A stretch of 64,000 nucleotides of DNA from Escarpia spicata. Its lineage: Eukaryota > Annelida > Polychaeta > Sabellida > Siboglinidae. The notes beneath the pieces are model-generated. The model was given only the letters and a program-made list of their open reading frames with translations, ran no database searches and was not told where the DNA came from. The DNA lies in NCBI GenBank assembly GCA_963995525.1, contig OZ023212.1, forward strand, positions 9,398,341 to 9,462,340, written 5' to 3'. How positions within the stretch are numbered: the stretch's first letter is position 1; the number at the start of each line of letters is the position of its first letter. Below are positions 23,916-34,164 of this stretch, in pieces. The position numbers and the translations under genes were made by a program.

Positions 23916-25987
23916 CACCAATATTTTTCACTTGTACTTCTGAGTTTGGTTTTAGATGATTTAGGAGCTAAAGTTATTATTAATATTAGTAAGTCGTCGT
24001 GTTTCCCCGCTGACTTTAGTATCTCCCGCTACCTTCGCTCGTATCTTTTACCTACTCGCACATAAACGTAAACATGTACGACTTCAAGAGTATATTGCGA
24101 TGCAATCTATTTGCCATAGTATAACATTGCTAGAAACTATAACAAATTAAATAAATGTAATGTGTGTTTTTTGTAAATTGGGTGTATCATTAGTGTAATA
24201 ACTATGCGCATATGGTCAACAAGAGACCCTCGGAGAAGCGAAATATCATTGAGAAAGACAACAAACTTAGGCTAATCTTGCTGACGTCACGACATTGATT
24301 ACCGAAATCAATGAAAAATGGCAGTTTTTCCAAATTAAGAGGATAACATAAGAATGTAAGTAGTATGATTAATCAGATAAAACCAAGTGGGTACAGAATA
24401 ATCCTCAACACGACCATTAACTTGTTTGACTCTTACCGTGTGAGCCGCTGGTCGATTCTTCAATAAAAGTCGTGACTTTAATGGACTCGCCAAACGGTGT
24501 GTCCACCTTCACTGGCTGGTCAGTCGTAGTTGGAACTGCAAAAATACTATTCGTTACAATAAGACAACCTCATATTGTTTATCCCTTGCTTTCACTAACA
24601 TAACATATACAATTAATTGACAGTGCTGTTCACGTGACCATTGTTTGAAACAGTATTTCTTCGCTGACGACAATGTAACCCAACAAAGGTGCATGTGGAT
24701 TGATCGCTACATGGTTCACAACAGGTAGCGTTTGTATGTCGTGTGAGCATTTTAAGTACTCATGTTTCAGCAGAATGGCGTATGATGGAGCACGCCATGT
24801 CACCGACCGTCTGTGTAGTTTTCGTATGAGGCCCCTACGCCGTGAGTGCAAAGGGTGCGAGTTCCCCCACCCCACCTTTAACCAAACAGTTCCACTTTAC
24901 CAGACTACACGGGGAGGAGTTTAATGTTGAATGCAGGTGTGGATTTTACGTTGGACATGTAAAGACGCACTCATCTTTAAAACAAAACTCAACCATGCTC
25001 GGGGACTGTGAAACCCTACATTTGTTTTGTTAAGTAAGTAAGTAAGTAAGTAAATTTATTTCCTCATCCAGATAATATACAACACAATTCAAGAGCAATG
25101 TAACACAGATGAGGTGGCTACCAGAGAAGTATAACTTATCGAGCTGGTAGCCAATTAAATCAAACTCATATAGGTTACTCCCACATACATAATATTACGT
25201 ATATAAATGTTGCATTCAATTGCAATAGCTTCAGGTTTACGACTTTTGTAAATTAAAGCTAGAGATGTTGTACCAATATAAGAACAATATGTAATTAGAT
25301 TTAAACTTTAGTTAATGCCAATTATAAAGCTCCTGGCTTTATGCTTAAACATATTTAGCGTTTTCGAATGTTTAATGTCTACAGGTAGTTTATTCCAAAG
25401 ACGAGCCCCTATTACTTTCAAGGAGTTCTCTCCAGTTCTATAATTACATCTATGTATATATAAATTGTTCTCCTGTCTGGAACTTCTGATTATGAAGTCA
25501 CTATTGCATTGGTAAAATTGGTGGAATAGACTAGGAAGTTGATTCGTACGCTGTTTATACACAAATATTAGAACATTTAGTTTAAATAGTTCCTGAACTT
25601 TAAGTATATTAAGTTCCCTAGCAATGCTGTGGCACTGTCACGGCGGTGACGTTTTGCTAATGTTTTAAGTTAAAATTAATACGGGAGATGCAGTACGCCA
25701 GATGATCCAAATTGTTTGGTTTTGATTGATGCGCAAGGGATAATTCCCGCAGTAAAATGTCCATGTTGTCAGTCGAACAAAAGATATGTTAACTTCTGAT
25801 CAACATAAGTGTTGGTCGGAATACTTAAATATGTTGGTTTCACTGTTCAAAGTACATGTTATCACACCTATTATTAATTTAACAAATTTAATTGTACATA
25901 AATAAACATGATTTTGACAGTAATAAAGACGATGCTCTCCTCTGTTGGAAATAAAAAAAGTATTCCTGTCGTGACGACGCAAAAAAG

Positions 25988-26023
<36 letters not shown>

Positions 26024-27340
26024 CTATCAATAAGCAGGGCTTCGTCTCAACATATTGGTCAGCACGTGTATTTGCAGTTAGAAACATTAAAAGCCAATAC
26101 CTGTGTTTGTGATGGTGACTGACGGACACATCGAAATATCATACTCTGTAATTTGAGTGTCATTAACTGCGGGAGGATTGAAGCAGAACGTCCTTGTTGA
26201 GTACAGCAGCCGATCCGCCTTCCGCCGCAGCCACGCTAGGCGGCAATCACACACGATTGGGTTTTTAATTATGCTCACCCTTGTCAGTGAGTTCAATCCA
26301 TCGAAAGCAGCCTCTGATATCGTCTTGATTTGGTTCTCACTGAGGTGTAGTTCCTGCAGTTGTGTGAGGTGGCTGTATATGGCGGGGTTCAATGTCGTCA
26401 GAACGTTGCCCCAGAGATCAAGTTTATTTAGCTGTGCCAGTCCGGTGAAAGCACTGTCGGAGATCGTCTCGATTCCATCCAATTCGAGGATCAGTTCCTC
26501 CAGTCCTGTCAAGTGACTAAAGAGTGCAGAGGTCAATGTCTTCATGTTGCTGTTGTGCCACAATCGCAAATACCTGAGCTGTTCGAGTCCAATAAAGGCG
26601 TCGCTTGTGATCGTCTCGACCTGGCTGCGAATTATTGTTAGTTCCCTCAGTCGTGACAAGTGGCGAAATATAGGACGGTTAATAATCTTCAAGCGGTTAT
26701 TGTCCAGCTGCAGCTTTTCCAGCGACTGGTTGAGCCCTATAAAGGCGTCATCAGGGATCGTTTCGAGCTGGTTACTAGAGAGATGTAGCCAAATAAGGTG
26801 TGTGAGGTCGCGAAAGAGGCCGGGACTCACTGTCTTCAAGCGGTTGTCAGAAAGAAGTAATTGCTTCAGCTGGCCAAGTCCACTGAAAGCATCGATTGGG
26901 ATAGTTTCGATCCGGTTGTTCGAGAGGTCCAGATGACGTAGGACATTCTCAAGACCGGAGAACGCCCCCGATCTAATTGTCATTATTCCATTTTTTCTCA
27001 GTAACAAAACTTCGAATATTACACCTCTAAAGGCGCCAGCTTGTATAGTTGACAATGTCGTCGTGTACAATTGCAATTGATAATACGTTGTGTTAGAAGA
27101 TCGGAATGGCGGCACCTGTGTGATGTTACCCAGATCATTGCAGTAGACGTTCTCGCGGCTGTACTTTCTGACGCAGGAGCACTGGGAAACGGCTGCGGCA
27201 CATTCGCCGTGAGTCTGCGGCAGTGTTGTCGCTCCTAGCACTGCGATCACAGCTAGCAGGCAGGGCAGTTGATGTTGGGGAAGTCGCCATGTCTGCTCAG
27301 CCCCAAAGTACCGGCAGTGCCGCGGCGTACCACCAGCCAT
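21390..27340 (-). CDS. Single-pass LRR membrane receptor-like protein, 5 exons, complete CDS
   Basis: Coding exons on the minus strand: 27340-26101, 24535-24437, 23570-23400, 22156-22087, 21504-21390 (1695 bp, 564 residues plus TGA). Each junction has an AG acceptor and GT donor; phases are 1, 1, 1, 2 and the frame stays open, which is strong internal support. The ATG at 27340 has A at -3 and G at +4 and leads a hydrophobic signal segment (about residues 26-40). Then come LRRNT cysteines (47, 54, 56), about 11 LRRs of 24 residues, an LRRCT (C364, C366, C386, C405), a Ser/Thr-rich stalk (about 414-503), a transmembrane helix (about 506-524) and a basic stop-transfer run opening a 38-residue tail with one YDTI site. 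Such proteins sit at the cell surface and bind ligands or partner cells; the ligand is unknown. It resembles LRR adhesion or immune receptors in general, with no TIR or kinase domain. No canonical poly(A) signal was seen within about 300 bp of the stop. Confidence 0.85.
21721..22125. repeat. 45-bp minisatellite, 9 copies, carrying transmembrane codons and splice donors
   Basis: Nine head-to-tail 45-bp copies start at 21721, 21766, 21811, 21856, 21901, 21946, 21991, 22036 and 22081, differing at only a few bases. Read on the gene strand each unit encodes [15 protein letters not shown] and contains CAACAG/GTATGA, the exon 4 donor. The copy starting at 21856 has CAACAT/GTATGA instead. Because 45 is a multiple of three, every donor leaves the same phase and the array is open throughout. 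The copy at 22081 overlaps exon 4; the other eight lie in intron 4 if the first donor is used. Confidence 0.95.
22087..22156 (-). CDS. LRR gene exon 4: transmembrane helix
   Basis: A 70-bp exon preceded by GATTTCCAG and ending CAACAG before GTATGA. Phase 1 in, phase 2 out. It encodes the membrane helix [19 protein letters not shown] flanked by Arg. Its 3' half plus the donor is the unit of the 45-bp array that follows, so the donor at 22086-22085 is the first of nine candidates; 22087 is the shortest version of the exon. Confidence 0.78.
23400..23570 (-). CDS. LRR gene exon 3: Ser/Thr-rich stalk
   Basis: A 171-bp exon between CTGTTACAG and GTAAGAG, phase 1 at both ends. It encodes 56 codons dominated by Ser, Thr, Gly and Asn ([17 protein letters not shown] onward) without a stop, including an NAS glycosylation site. 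The composition fits a mucin-like stalk before the transmembrane exon. Confidence 0.8.
23790..23913. repeat. (TA)n microsatellite with TG/CA interruptions
   Basis: About 120 bp of TATATA with ATGTAT breaks, inside intron 2 of the LRR gene. Long open frames on both strands here are artefacts. Confidence 0.95.
24437..24535 (-). CDS. LRR gene exon 2: stalk
   Basis: A 99-bp exon between TTTTTGCAG and GTAAGAG. Phase 1 in and phase 1 out, matching exon 1 and exon 3. It reads [10 protein letters not shown] and onward, rich in Thr/Ser and acidic residues, with no stop. It encodes the membrane-proximal linker, a likely O-glycosylated stalk. Confidence 0.8.
25030..25625 (-). pseudogene. Non-LTR retrotransposon 3' end inside LRR gene intron 1
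   Basis: The minus-strand frame from about 25625 to 25308 reads [20 protein letters not shown] through [36 protein letters not shown] and FKHKARSFI, a standard LINE ORF2 C-terminus, uninterrupted to its stop. A 3' UTR of about 250 bp ends in a (CTTA)n tail at 25030-25052. It is 5'-truncated and lies in the same orientation as the host gene. Confidence 0.8.
25990..26019. repeat. (TA)n microsatellite
   Basis: About 30 bp of TATATA just downstream of the exon 1 donor of the LRR gene. Confidence 0.9.
26101..27340 (-). CDS. LRR gene exon 1: signal peptide, LRRNT, 11 LRRs, LRRCT
   Basis: This exon holds 413 codons plus one base and ends at ACAG before GTATTG (donor GT at 26100-26099). Reading on past the donor gives only four more codons before TAA, so an ORF-only annotation would wrongly end the protein here. 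The frame is also open upstream to 27502 but begins there with GTG; the ATG at 27340 is preferred for its context and the signal peptide that follows. LRRs alternate between two types, one ending AF-GL and one ending LF/IF/IY-xxL(T/S). Confidence 0.88.
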
Positions 27341-27639
27341 AGTCGCTTGATTGTATTCCGGTACACGATGTGCGAGTACGTTATCAAGTGCTCGACACTC
27401 GCGTTCGTACGTGGTCCCTCCCCAACAATAGGTGGCGTCTGAGTAGTGTTCCGCTGCTGCAGCTTTACAAACCAACTTTGTGAAAACCGCGCAGCCAGTC
27501 ACTTAGCGTCATTAGTCACGAGTGTTATTTCGTCACGACTGACTAACGCGCCAGCATAGTGCCTATATGGTTCATACGCATAATTAGAACTGTAACCCTT
27601 AACTGTCGTGCGCACACAGTCACAGCCTAAATAATGTGA

Positions 27640-28200
27640 CCCTGGAGCGTGTGAACGGCATTCCTTATATTGACATCTACATCTACGACGCAGTTAAATG
27701 GCATTCCAACATAGCACCTGTCTCTATAAAACGACAGTACACTTGGGAACCTAACGCGTAACCTTCGCCACCGTCCAATTAATAGCAAAATGACAAGCTT
27801 GATTGCCTTTGGGCGCACTGCCATAAAATACGGAGCCACTGTGTTGGGCACATGCCACCGGGGTTGGACATAGAAAGACTACAGCGAGTCTAACACCACA
27901 CCGCTCGCTTCATCACTGGGGATTATCGCTCCAGACACAACACTGCTATCATACTTAAAGTTAAACACCCTTCAAAACAGATGAGACCTATAGTCAAAAG
28001 TCATGTATAGAGTGTTTGATGGTCCTGTTGCAACCACGCCCTCTCACCCGTTTTAGACCCCACAGAATAAACAAAAGACCTTACTCAGACTATGTGTCGT
28101 CAAATTTCATAATTTATAGAAGAAATATGAGACTGAAACCAGCTCAACGTGCATCAAATCCAGGCCGAAACTGTATAAGATTTCACCCGCACATCTTATG
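27640..28200 (+). pseudogene. Non-LTR retrotransposon ORF2 C-terminal relic
   Basis: Frames in order give IAFGRTAIKYGATVLGTCH, LDIERLQRV..HTARFITGDYRS, YRVFDGPVATT and FRPHRINKRPYSDYVSSNF. These match the usual LINE post-RT order (LVRPxLEYxAxVWDP, IExLExVQRRAARFxTGDY, MYRxxxG). Several frameshifts; no RT core. It begins about 300 bp upstream of the LRR gene start codon, so it borders that gene's promoter. Confidence 0.65.
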
Positions 28201-29389
28201 ATATATAAGGGCCCACCCCTTCGTAAACTATAGCCGATAATGGCTCCTGTAAAATGTATGAAGTAAGAATAAGACCAAACTTATTACGCCGGTGGTGTCA
28301 TCTAGCGATCATAATTTCAACGCAATATGCAATTAGGCGTCATATCAATGGAACATAACCTGAATTTGAGAACACTGGCATTATGATATTGACTGGTTTT
28401 TAGGGGAGGGGGGGTCGAATGCGTGAGTGGTGTTTGCGTGTTTGCGTGCATGCATACGTTCGTGTGTGTACGTGCATGTTTGATTGTGTGCGTGCGTGCG
28501 TGCTCTGTGTGTGTTTTTCACTTCAGACATATAGAAGGAATAGAAATAGAAGGCACGAAGAGACGTTAGTGAAAGAACAGTGTATCAGACGTTGATGCCA
28601 CATAGACCACAGAGGCAAAACCGGTCTAACGGGCCCATTCTAATGGTAGGCATTGCTTCTAGGGTGATATGCATTAGTAACAACTTTAAATTAACTAGTT
28701 AATGCAAATTTGTTCATATATTTGCAGAAAACATATAGAATATATATAAATATATAATATATATATATATATATAATCAGGAAGGAGTAAACACATTTTT
28801 GGCAATTCACAAAAGCGCATGTCATAGTGTTTTTTTGTCATTTTGATCAGTATCCAAATGTCTACTTTTGATTAGGGACAATCATCTGGCATTTCCACTG
28901 GAAATGCTATAATGTCAATTTAAATAAAACATCAAAATATTAACGTACAAAGCAGATTTGTATTATTGCTATAACCCTAATTTGTTTATTGTGTTGTGAA
29001 ACATGTCTTATATTTGTTTGCAATGATGACATCATTTGCATGTTTAAGCAGCCGCGAAACGTAACAACACAGACATACTCAACCCGCACGCGTACGCCCA
29101 TTCGCACGCACGCACGCACGCACTCACGAACGCACGCACACACTCCAGTATGAGCACACGCAGCTATATATTATCACAGTAAATTAGACTCGTTGTAAAT
29201 ACATCGGTTGTGAGGTGCCGCGGTCCACTCGCCCCGTTCTCTATTCATTCGCATTCTTGGCCCATTGGCCTTTGATCTGCTATTTGGCTATGTATTTACA
29301 CAAAAAATAATACTGTAGAGTGATTTTCTTACGTGTTTGCAAAATTATGTTCTTTTCTAGAGGCCCTATCTCGTACCAGATATCACTGT
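28201..29389. other. No gene recognised; microsatellites
   Basis: GTGC/GTGT repeats at 28430-28520, TA runs near 28740-28775 and ACGC repeats at 29085-29145. Confidence 0.5.
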
Positions 29390-31764
29390 ATGAATGAATG
29401 AATGAACGTTTATTCAACAGCAACAACAACAACAACAACATAATACATGCACAGTATGGTTTGCTGCTGCTGCTGAAAAGACATAGCTGAAGTCTTAGAC
29501 TTATGTGTTGCTATGCCCTTCTCGAACTAAAAAAACCTGAATAAATACAACACGAATTATATATAAATTACAAAATAATATTCACAACTCATATATAAAC
29601 TTTTAGTGCTTGTGTTACTGTTACAAAACGTCACCTTCAATTAACAATTCACAAATATGTAGAAAGTAATGTAGCGACTTTCTGTTAATTCTGTCCTATT
29701 CTTTAGAAACGCTAAGTACATGTTATTCTTCTTTATACAAGCGTTTTTTAGCCCTCTTGATAACCAAGGTTTATCATTCTTTTTTATCTTTCCTGAATAC
29801 GTTGTAATTTTTACAGGACAGGCATCGTTATAAGTATTACTTAGTATTTGTATAAAGCGCGAGAACGCTAAATCAGGGTTTGACTCGTTCATTACAGTGT
29901 CCCAGTTTGCATAATTTAAATCGTGCTTAAATTTGTTTAATGAGTCCTCATCTAACGTTCTGTTATAGTTATATGTTGGATCATCGTTAATAACCGCATA
30001 AGTGCTGTTGTCACACAGGACGAAAATTGGCATATGGTATGTAGCATCGCTTAAAATTTTGTTTCTACACAGTTCAGAACAGAAACTGTTATCTATTATA
30101 CTAGCAGTCGTGCCTGTTATTCGTGTGGGCCTGGTGATCAAGGGATATAATCCAGAGCTGAACATTTGATTAATGAAGTATTTTGATTCAGCTTGCTCTT
30201 CGCAGTGCAATAGGTCTATATTGTAATCACCACATATATACACGATTTTGCTGGTGAGTTTTCCCAGTATGAATGAGAGATTGTCATTAAATTTGCTGAT
30301 GATGGTATTCGGTGCTCTATACATACAACCGACATTGATTTTTTCGTGTTTACTAATTTGTATCTCAATAAAGATGCTTTCTAAACAGTCATCAACAGCA
30401 TACGATATATTCCTTAAACAAATATCAGAAGACCGGCAATTGTTAAATCCAGATTCACACACATATATGGCAACGCCGCCACCGTGTTTTTTTTTCTTCA
30501 AAAGTACAGTACAGTTTGTAACCCAACAATACGACATCGTTACAGTTTACTTCACTTCCGTCCCAACTGTTTTCTTTAAGCCACGTTTCTGATATAGCAA
30601 TTATATGAAATTTATACTCCATGCTTTGGATAGTATCTTTAATCTTGGGTATGTTAGCTTTTAAACTCCGGGCATTAAAGTGTATCATACTCAGTTTGAT
30701 TGGCTGGTTTTTGCCAACACTGCTAAAGTTTGTTGAAAATTGTGCTGGGGTGTAGTAGTTATATTGCGTGGGCAAATCGTTATACAACAAACAATCAGTA
30801 TCAATATCGTGTTCATAACAGTGTTCATTATAATCAAACGGTGTATCATACGCAGGCGTTAACTCGTCATTTTGTTGTGTAGTTGACGCCATGGTTAAGT
30901 CATCACAAAAACGTTTACCACGATAGTCAACAGGTGCTTGGTTGTTTAACCACGGTTTGCGACATCATGTCGCTCTCTTACCACCAGTTTGTCAAATGAC
31001 AAATATGCGACTTTGCCCTCTTCCCTGGCCTTCATCATTTTTGGTAGCAGTTCTTTCCGCCTCGCTATGACCCTCTGCGAATAGTCCTCGTTCACGTAGA
31101 TGCCACGAGGCCGTTTCTTCTTCGCCGCCTGCAGTACCAGCTCGCGGTCCTTGAACGACTCGAACTTGACCACGATGGTCCGGGCTCTCGTCCCAGTGCC
31201 GCCAGTTCGGTGCGCGCGACCGATGTTGATGGCGCGCACTTGAGCTTCGGGGAGTTCTAGGGCGGTTGTCATAGCCCTGCGCACGCTCTTCTCCGTCTGC
31301 TCCCACGTCTCGCCGTCGACCTCAGCAACGCCGTCGAAACGTAGATTATAGCGTCTTGACTGGTTTTCTTGGTAGTCAATCGCGTGCTCGACTTTCTTGA
31401 TCATTTCTTCAAATTCGATCATCTTCTTCAACAGATCGTCAATGTTTTCCTTCGACTGCTTCTCTCTGATCTCCTCGACTTAGGTTTGCGTGTACTGCAA
31501 GCTGACTCGAAGTTCGGTCAGCGCGGTGGTTGTTTCACGCATAAAGCAGTCCACCCTCCTGGTGATTTCAGCTACCGCGCTTTGCAAGCACGCTTGATAC
31601 GCATCTTGTTGTATTTTCAGGAGCTTCTCAACGAATGTACTGTAGGTCTGGCTTTCGTCCGCGTCAGCGCTTACGTCTAGGTGGATGTCAGCAGCAGGGG
31701 CCTCGGTGGCACCACTTACGCCCGCTCCGGTCTTGGGCGGTTTTGCCTTAGCCTTAGGCATCAC
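29390..31764 (-). pseudogene. Non-LTR retrotransposon with ORF1 and endonuclease but no RT
   Basis: ORF1 runs from 31764 (MPKAKAKPP) to 30946 with one in-frame TAA near 31480. It has a coiled-coil region, then SRRYNLRFDGVAEVDG and a basic RTIVVKFESFKDRELVL domain as in L1-type ORF1 RNA-binding proteins. ORF2 from 30892 is an APE endonuclease (SMIHFNARSLKANI, IIAISETWLKENS, HGGGVAIYV, CMYRAPN, VYICGDYNIDLL), frameshifted in an A run near 30490. Coding ends at 29641 with no RT. A 3' UTR follows, with a CAG/CAA-type run, AATAAA and an ATTC-type tail at 29390-29412. An internal deletion removed the RT. Confidence 0.82.
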
Positions 31765-33262
31765 GGTTTGCGAGTGTCAGACGCTTAGCCACAAACAATG
31801 GTTTACCGTTAACGCACTTGAGTGGACACCACTTCAGCGGCTATTGTTCGTCGTCAATGTGTCCAGGTGAATGCTATGATTCCGTGTCAGCGAAGGTGAA
31901 ATTTCCCGCGCCGTACTGTCCAGATGGGCGATATTCCCAGTGCAACAGTACAATATCCGAAGTAAATATACAAATGTTCACGTGTTTGGCTGTACAAGTT
32001 GTGAATTCCTTCACATATATGAAGATTCACTTATTCGCCTGCACAAAACTCAATCTTTATATTAATCGCACGCGTACAACCGGACAAAAACACAATTTGT
32101 TGCGGAGCTCGTAACACACGTCTGATCAATCTGATGATGGATTGCAAAACAAAAAGATGATGGATTGCAAAAAAAAAATGTATGGTGATCACCTATCCAG
32201 ATGGCGCTTCTGTAAATGAGTTTACGATTTCTATACTGTAATGATGGTACTGGGTGTTCTTGGACCATTGCTATATGGGCTAGTATGAATAAATGTTGTG
32301 TTACAGATACACCGATGGCTTTGATGACGTGCTTCTCTGTGTGGGAAGTTCTGCTTGTTCTGGCTGACGATGGTGAGTCGTTAATTTGTTGAGATAAAGG
32401 TTTGCATTTGTTTTATTTTAATACCCATATGTGAACAATCATACTACATACTATGTGCCGTTACAATCATTCTTACATGGATCATAGTTACCCTAATTCC
32501 ATAATTTTACAACACTAATAATGTGTACAGTAGAACCCGTCTTGGGCATCCTCTATCGCAGGCGAATACCTGTCTTGGATTGAAACATTCCAGGCACGGG
32601 TTGTCTCTAAGAGTAGTGTCCTTGCCGTGAGTGTACATCTGCCAAACGCGACCAGCGACCACATAAACCGGTCACAAGATTATTACATTGCCTTATTATT
32701 ATTACATTAGCGACCATAATACGCTAATAACCAAAATTCAATGTTCACAGGCCTCGAAATGACTGCACAGCGAAAAAAATGTCGCGGTGTCCTAGTCATT
32801 TGTGTAATGCAAGTATATGCTACAATTCCAGTGTGGGCACAGCACTGGAAATCTTCTTCTTTAGTAGACTAAGTATCACAGCTAGCCGGTGATTGGCTGA
32901 TGTGTTCAATTCCTGTATCATGTGCAAAATTTATTTACGCAGACTCGATTACTTTCTCTGCGTTGTCTTGCTTTATCTTGGTGAAATGACACCATGACAT
33001 ATCTGCAATGTTAGCCGAAATGTTGTTAATGTGTTTGCATGCGTGATTCACACGATGGGAAGAAGCACCAGAGAAAGCGCAGTAACCGGCAAATTCTGCT
33101 TATGAACTATTCGACGGTAACGTCTGTTTCGTTCTCGCAGAAATCCTGATATCCCACTCATCCCCGGCTGTCAGGCAATAATATAAATAGTACAAAAAGT
33201 TCAGACTGAATATCAAAATAACTCCTAAATAAATAAAAAGTAATCCAAAAACTACTATTTTT
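31765..33262. other. LINE 5' flank and noncoding DNA
   Basis: The first few hundred bases are probably 5' UTR of the minus-strand LINE. Near 32147-32175 GATGGATTGCAAAA is repeated in tandem. The candidate exon at 32307 is the only other item. Confidence 0.4.
32307..32372 (+). CDS. Candidate first coding exon (unassigned)
   Basis: TGTGTTACAG at 32297-32306 and GTGAGT at 32373 bracket 66 bp. From ATG at 32315 (+4 G) one frame is open for 19 codons plus one base, with a hydrophobic WEVLLVLA stretch that could be a weak signal peptide; the other two frames have stops. No partner exon was found, so this is only a candidate. Confidence 0.2.
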
Positions 33263-33665
33263 GTGGAGCGCAGTAGCGCAGCGGTAAGAGCCCGGACTTT
33301 CGACTGAGAGAACGCGGGTTCGAATCTTGTGCGGCTGTGTCGAATCTTGGGCAAGTTCGTTTAATCTACATTGCTTTGTTCACTCAGCTGTGTGAATGAG
33401 TACCTGGCTATGGACCTAGTTCGTTTTTGTTTACATTACTTCAGTTCACTCAGCAGTACGAATGAGTACCTATCTACAGACAATGGTGAATATTTGTGTA
33501 CGAATAATCTTCGCGCATTAATTGCAACGTGGTTGAATGCTTCCCAGAGAAGTTGAGATGGTTTTCGATTGAACAAGTCTGCCAAGGAGTAAAGTGTAAA
33601 GTGCTTTGAGCAGTCCTGAGGACTGGATACTGCGCTATACAAGAAGTTACCTTTACTTTAGTTTA
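33263..33665 (+). mobile_element. tRNA-derived SINE, copy 3, with internal duplication
   Basis: Head AGTAGCGCAGCGGTAAGAGC (box A) and GGTTCGAATCT (box B), body as in the other copies, then AAAGTGCTTTGAGCAGTCC, a GCGCTATACAAGAAG end and a (CTTTA)n-like tail. A segment of about 75 bp from GTTCACTCAGC to GAATGAGTACCT appears twice in a row, unlike the other copies. Confidence 0.85.
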
Positions 33666-33669
33666 TTTT

Positions 33670-34100
33670 ACTTTATATACATGGTTGTTCTCCTCCTTGT
33701 TCCCTGCTGTACAGGGGTGAGAGCCAGGTACAGTATCTCCGAACCATTCGCTGTTTTTTTTCTTTCCACAGTTTTTTTTGTTCCCTCTCTGCATCCTTCA
33801 TACTTTCGTGATCTTCTCATGTTCCTCATCACGCAGTCCTCCCATCCCATGGCCTTCCCTTTTTCCTGTGTCCTTTGTCTTGTTCCGCCTTTCCTCTCAT
33901 CTATTTTTCCGGCATCGATCCTCGTCAAGTGGCCTGCCCATCTCATCCGGCTTCTCAATAATACTCTTGTTAGGCTGAATTTAATATTATCCCACTGTAC
34001 GCCAGATGGAGGAGTTCTCAATATTATCGTTATGTATATGCAACCTACAGTGGGCGACCAACATTTCTTGGACAACAGCTTTGGCTGAGCAGAAGGCGTG
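33670..34100 (-). pseudogene. Non-LTR retrotransposon ORF2 C-terminal relic
   Basis: The minus-strand frame contains RSRMRWAGHLTRIDAGK, GWEDCVMRNMRRSRKYEG and ALTPVQQG, the post-RT tail of an RTE-like or related LINE (RMRWAGHVxRM, RWEDCVxRDMRxxxxxxxWREx). There is no catalytic domain. A related relic lies at 38890-39255. Confidence 0.65.
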
Positions 34101-34164
34101 GTTTCTGGTTGTATTCTATCGCGTCCGGTCCAGCGTTGGTCGCTACGCGGCGCCACTTTAAATA

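Noticed and set aside
23690..24065. Tyr-Ile-rich ORFs on both strands
   Set aside because: They are translated (TA)n microsatellite.
26157..26936. Plus-strand ORFs of 119 and 130 codons
   Set aside because: They are antisense shadows of the LRR exon.
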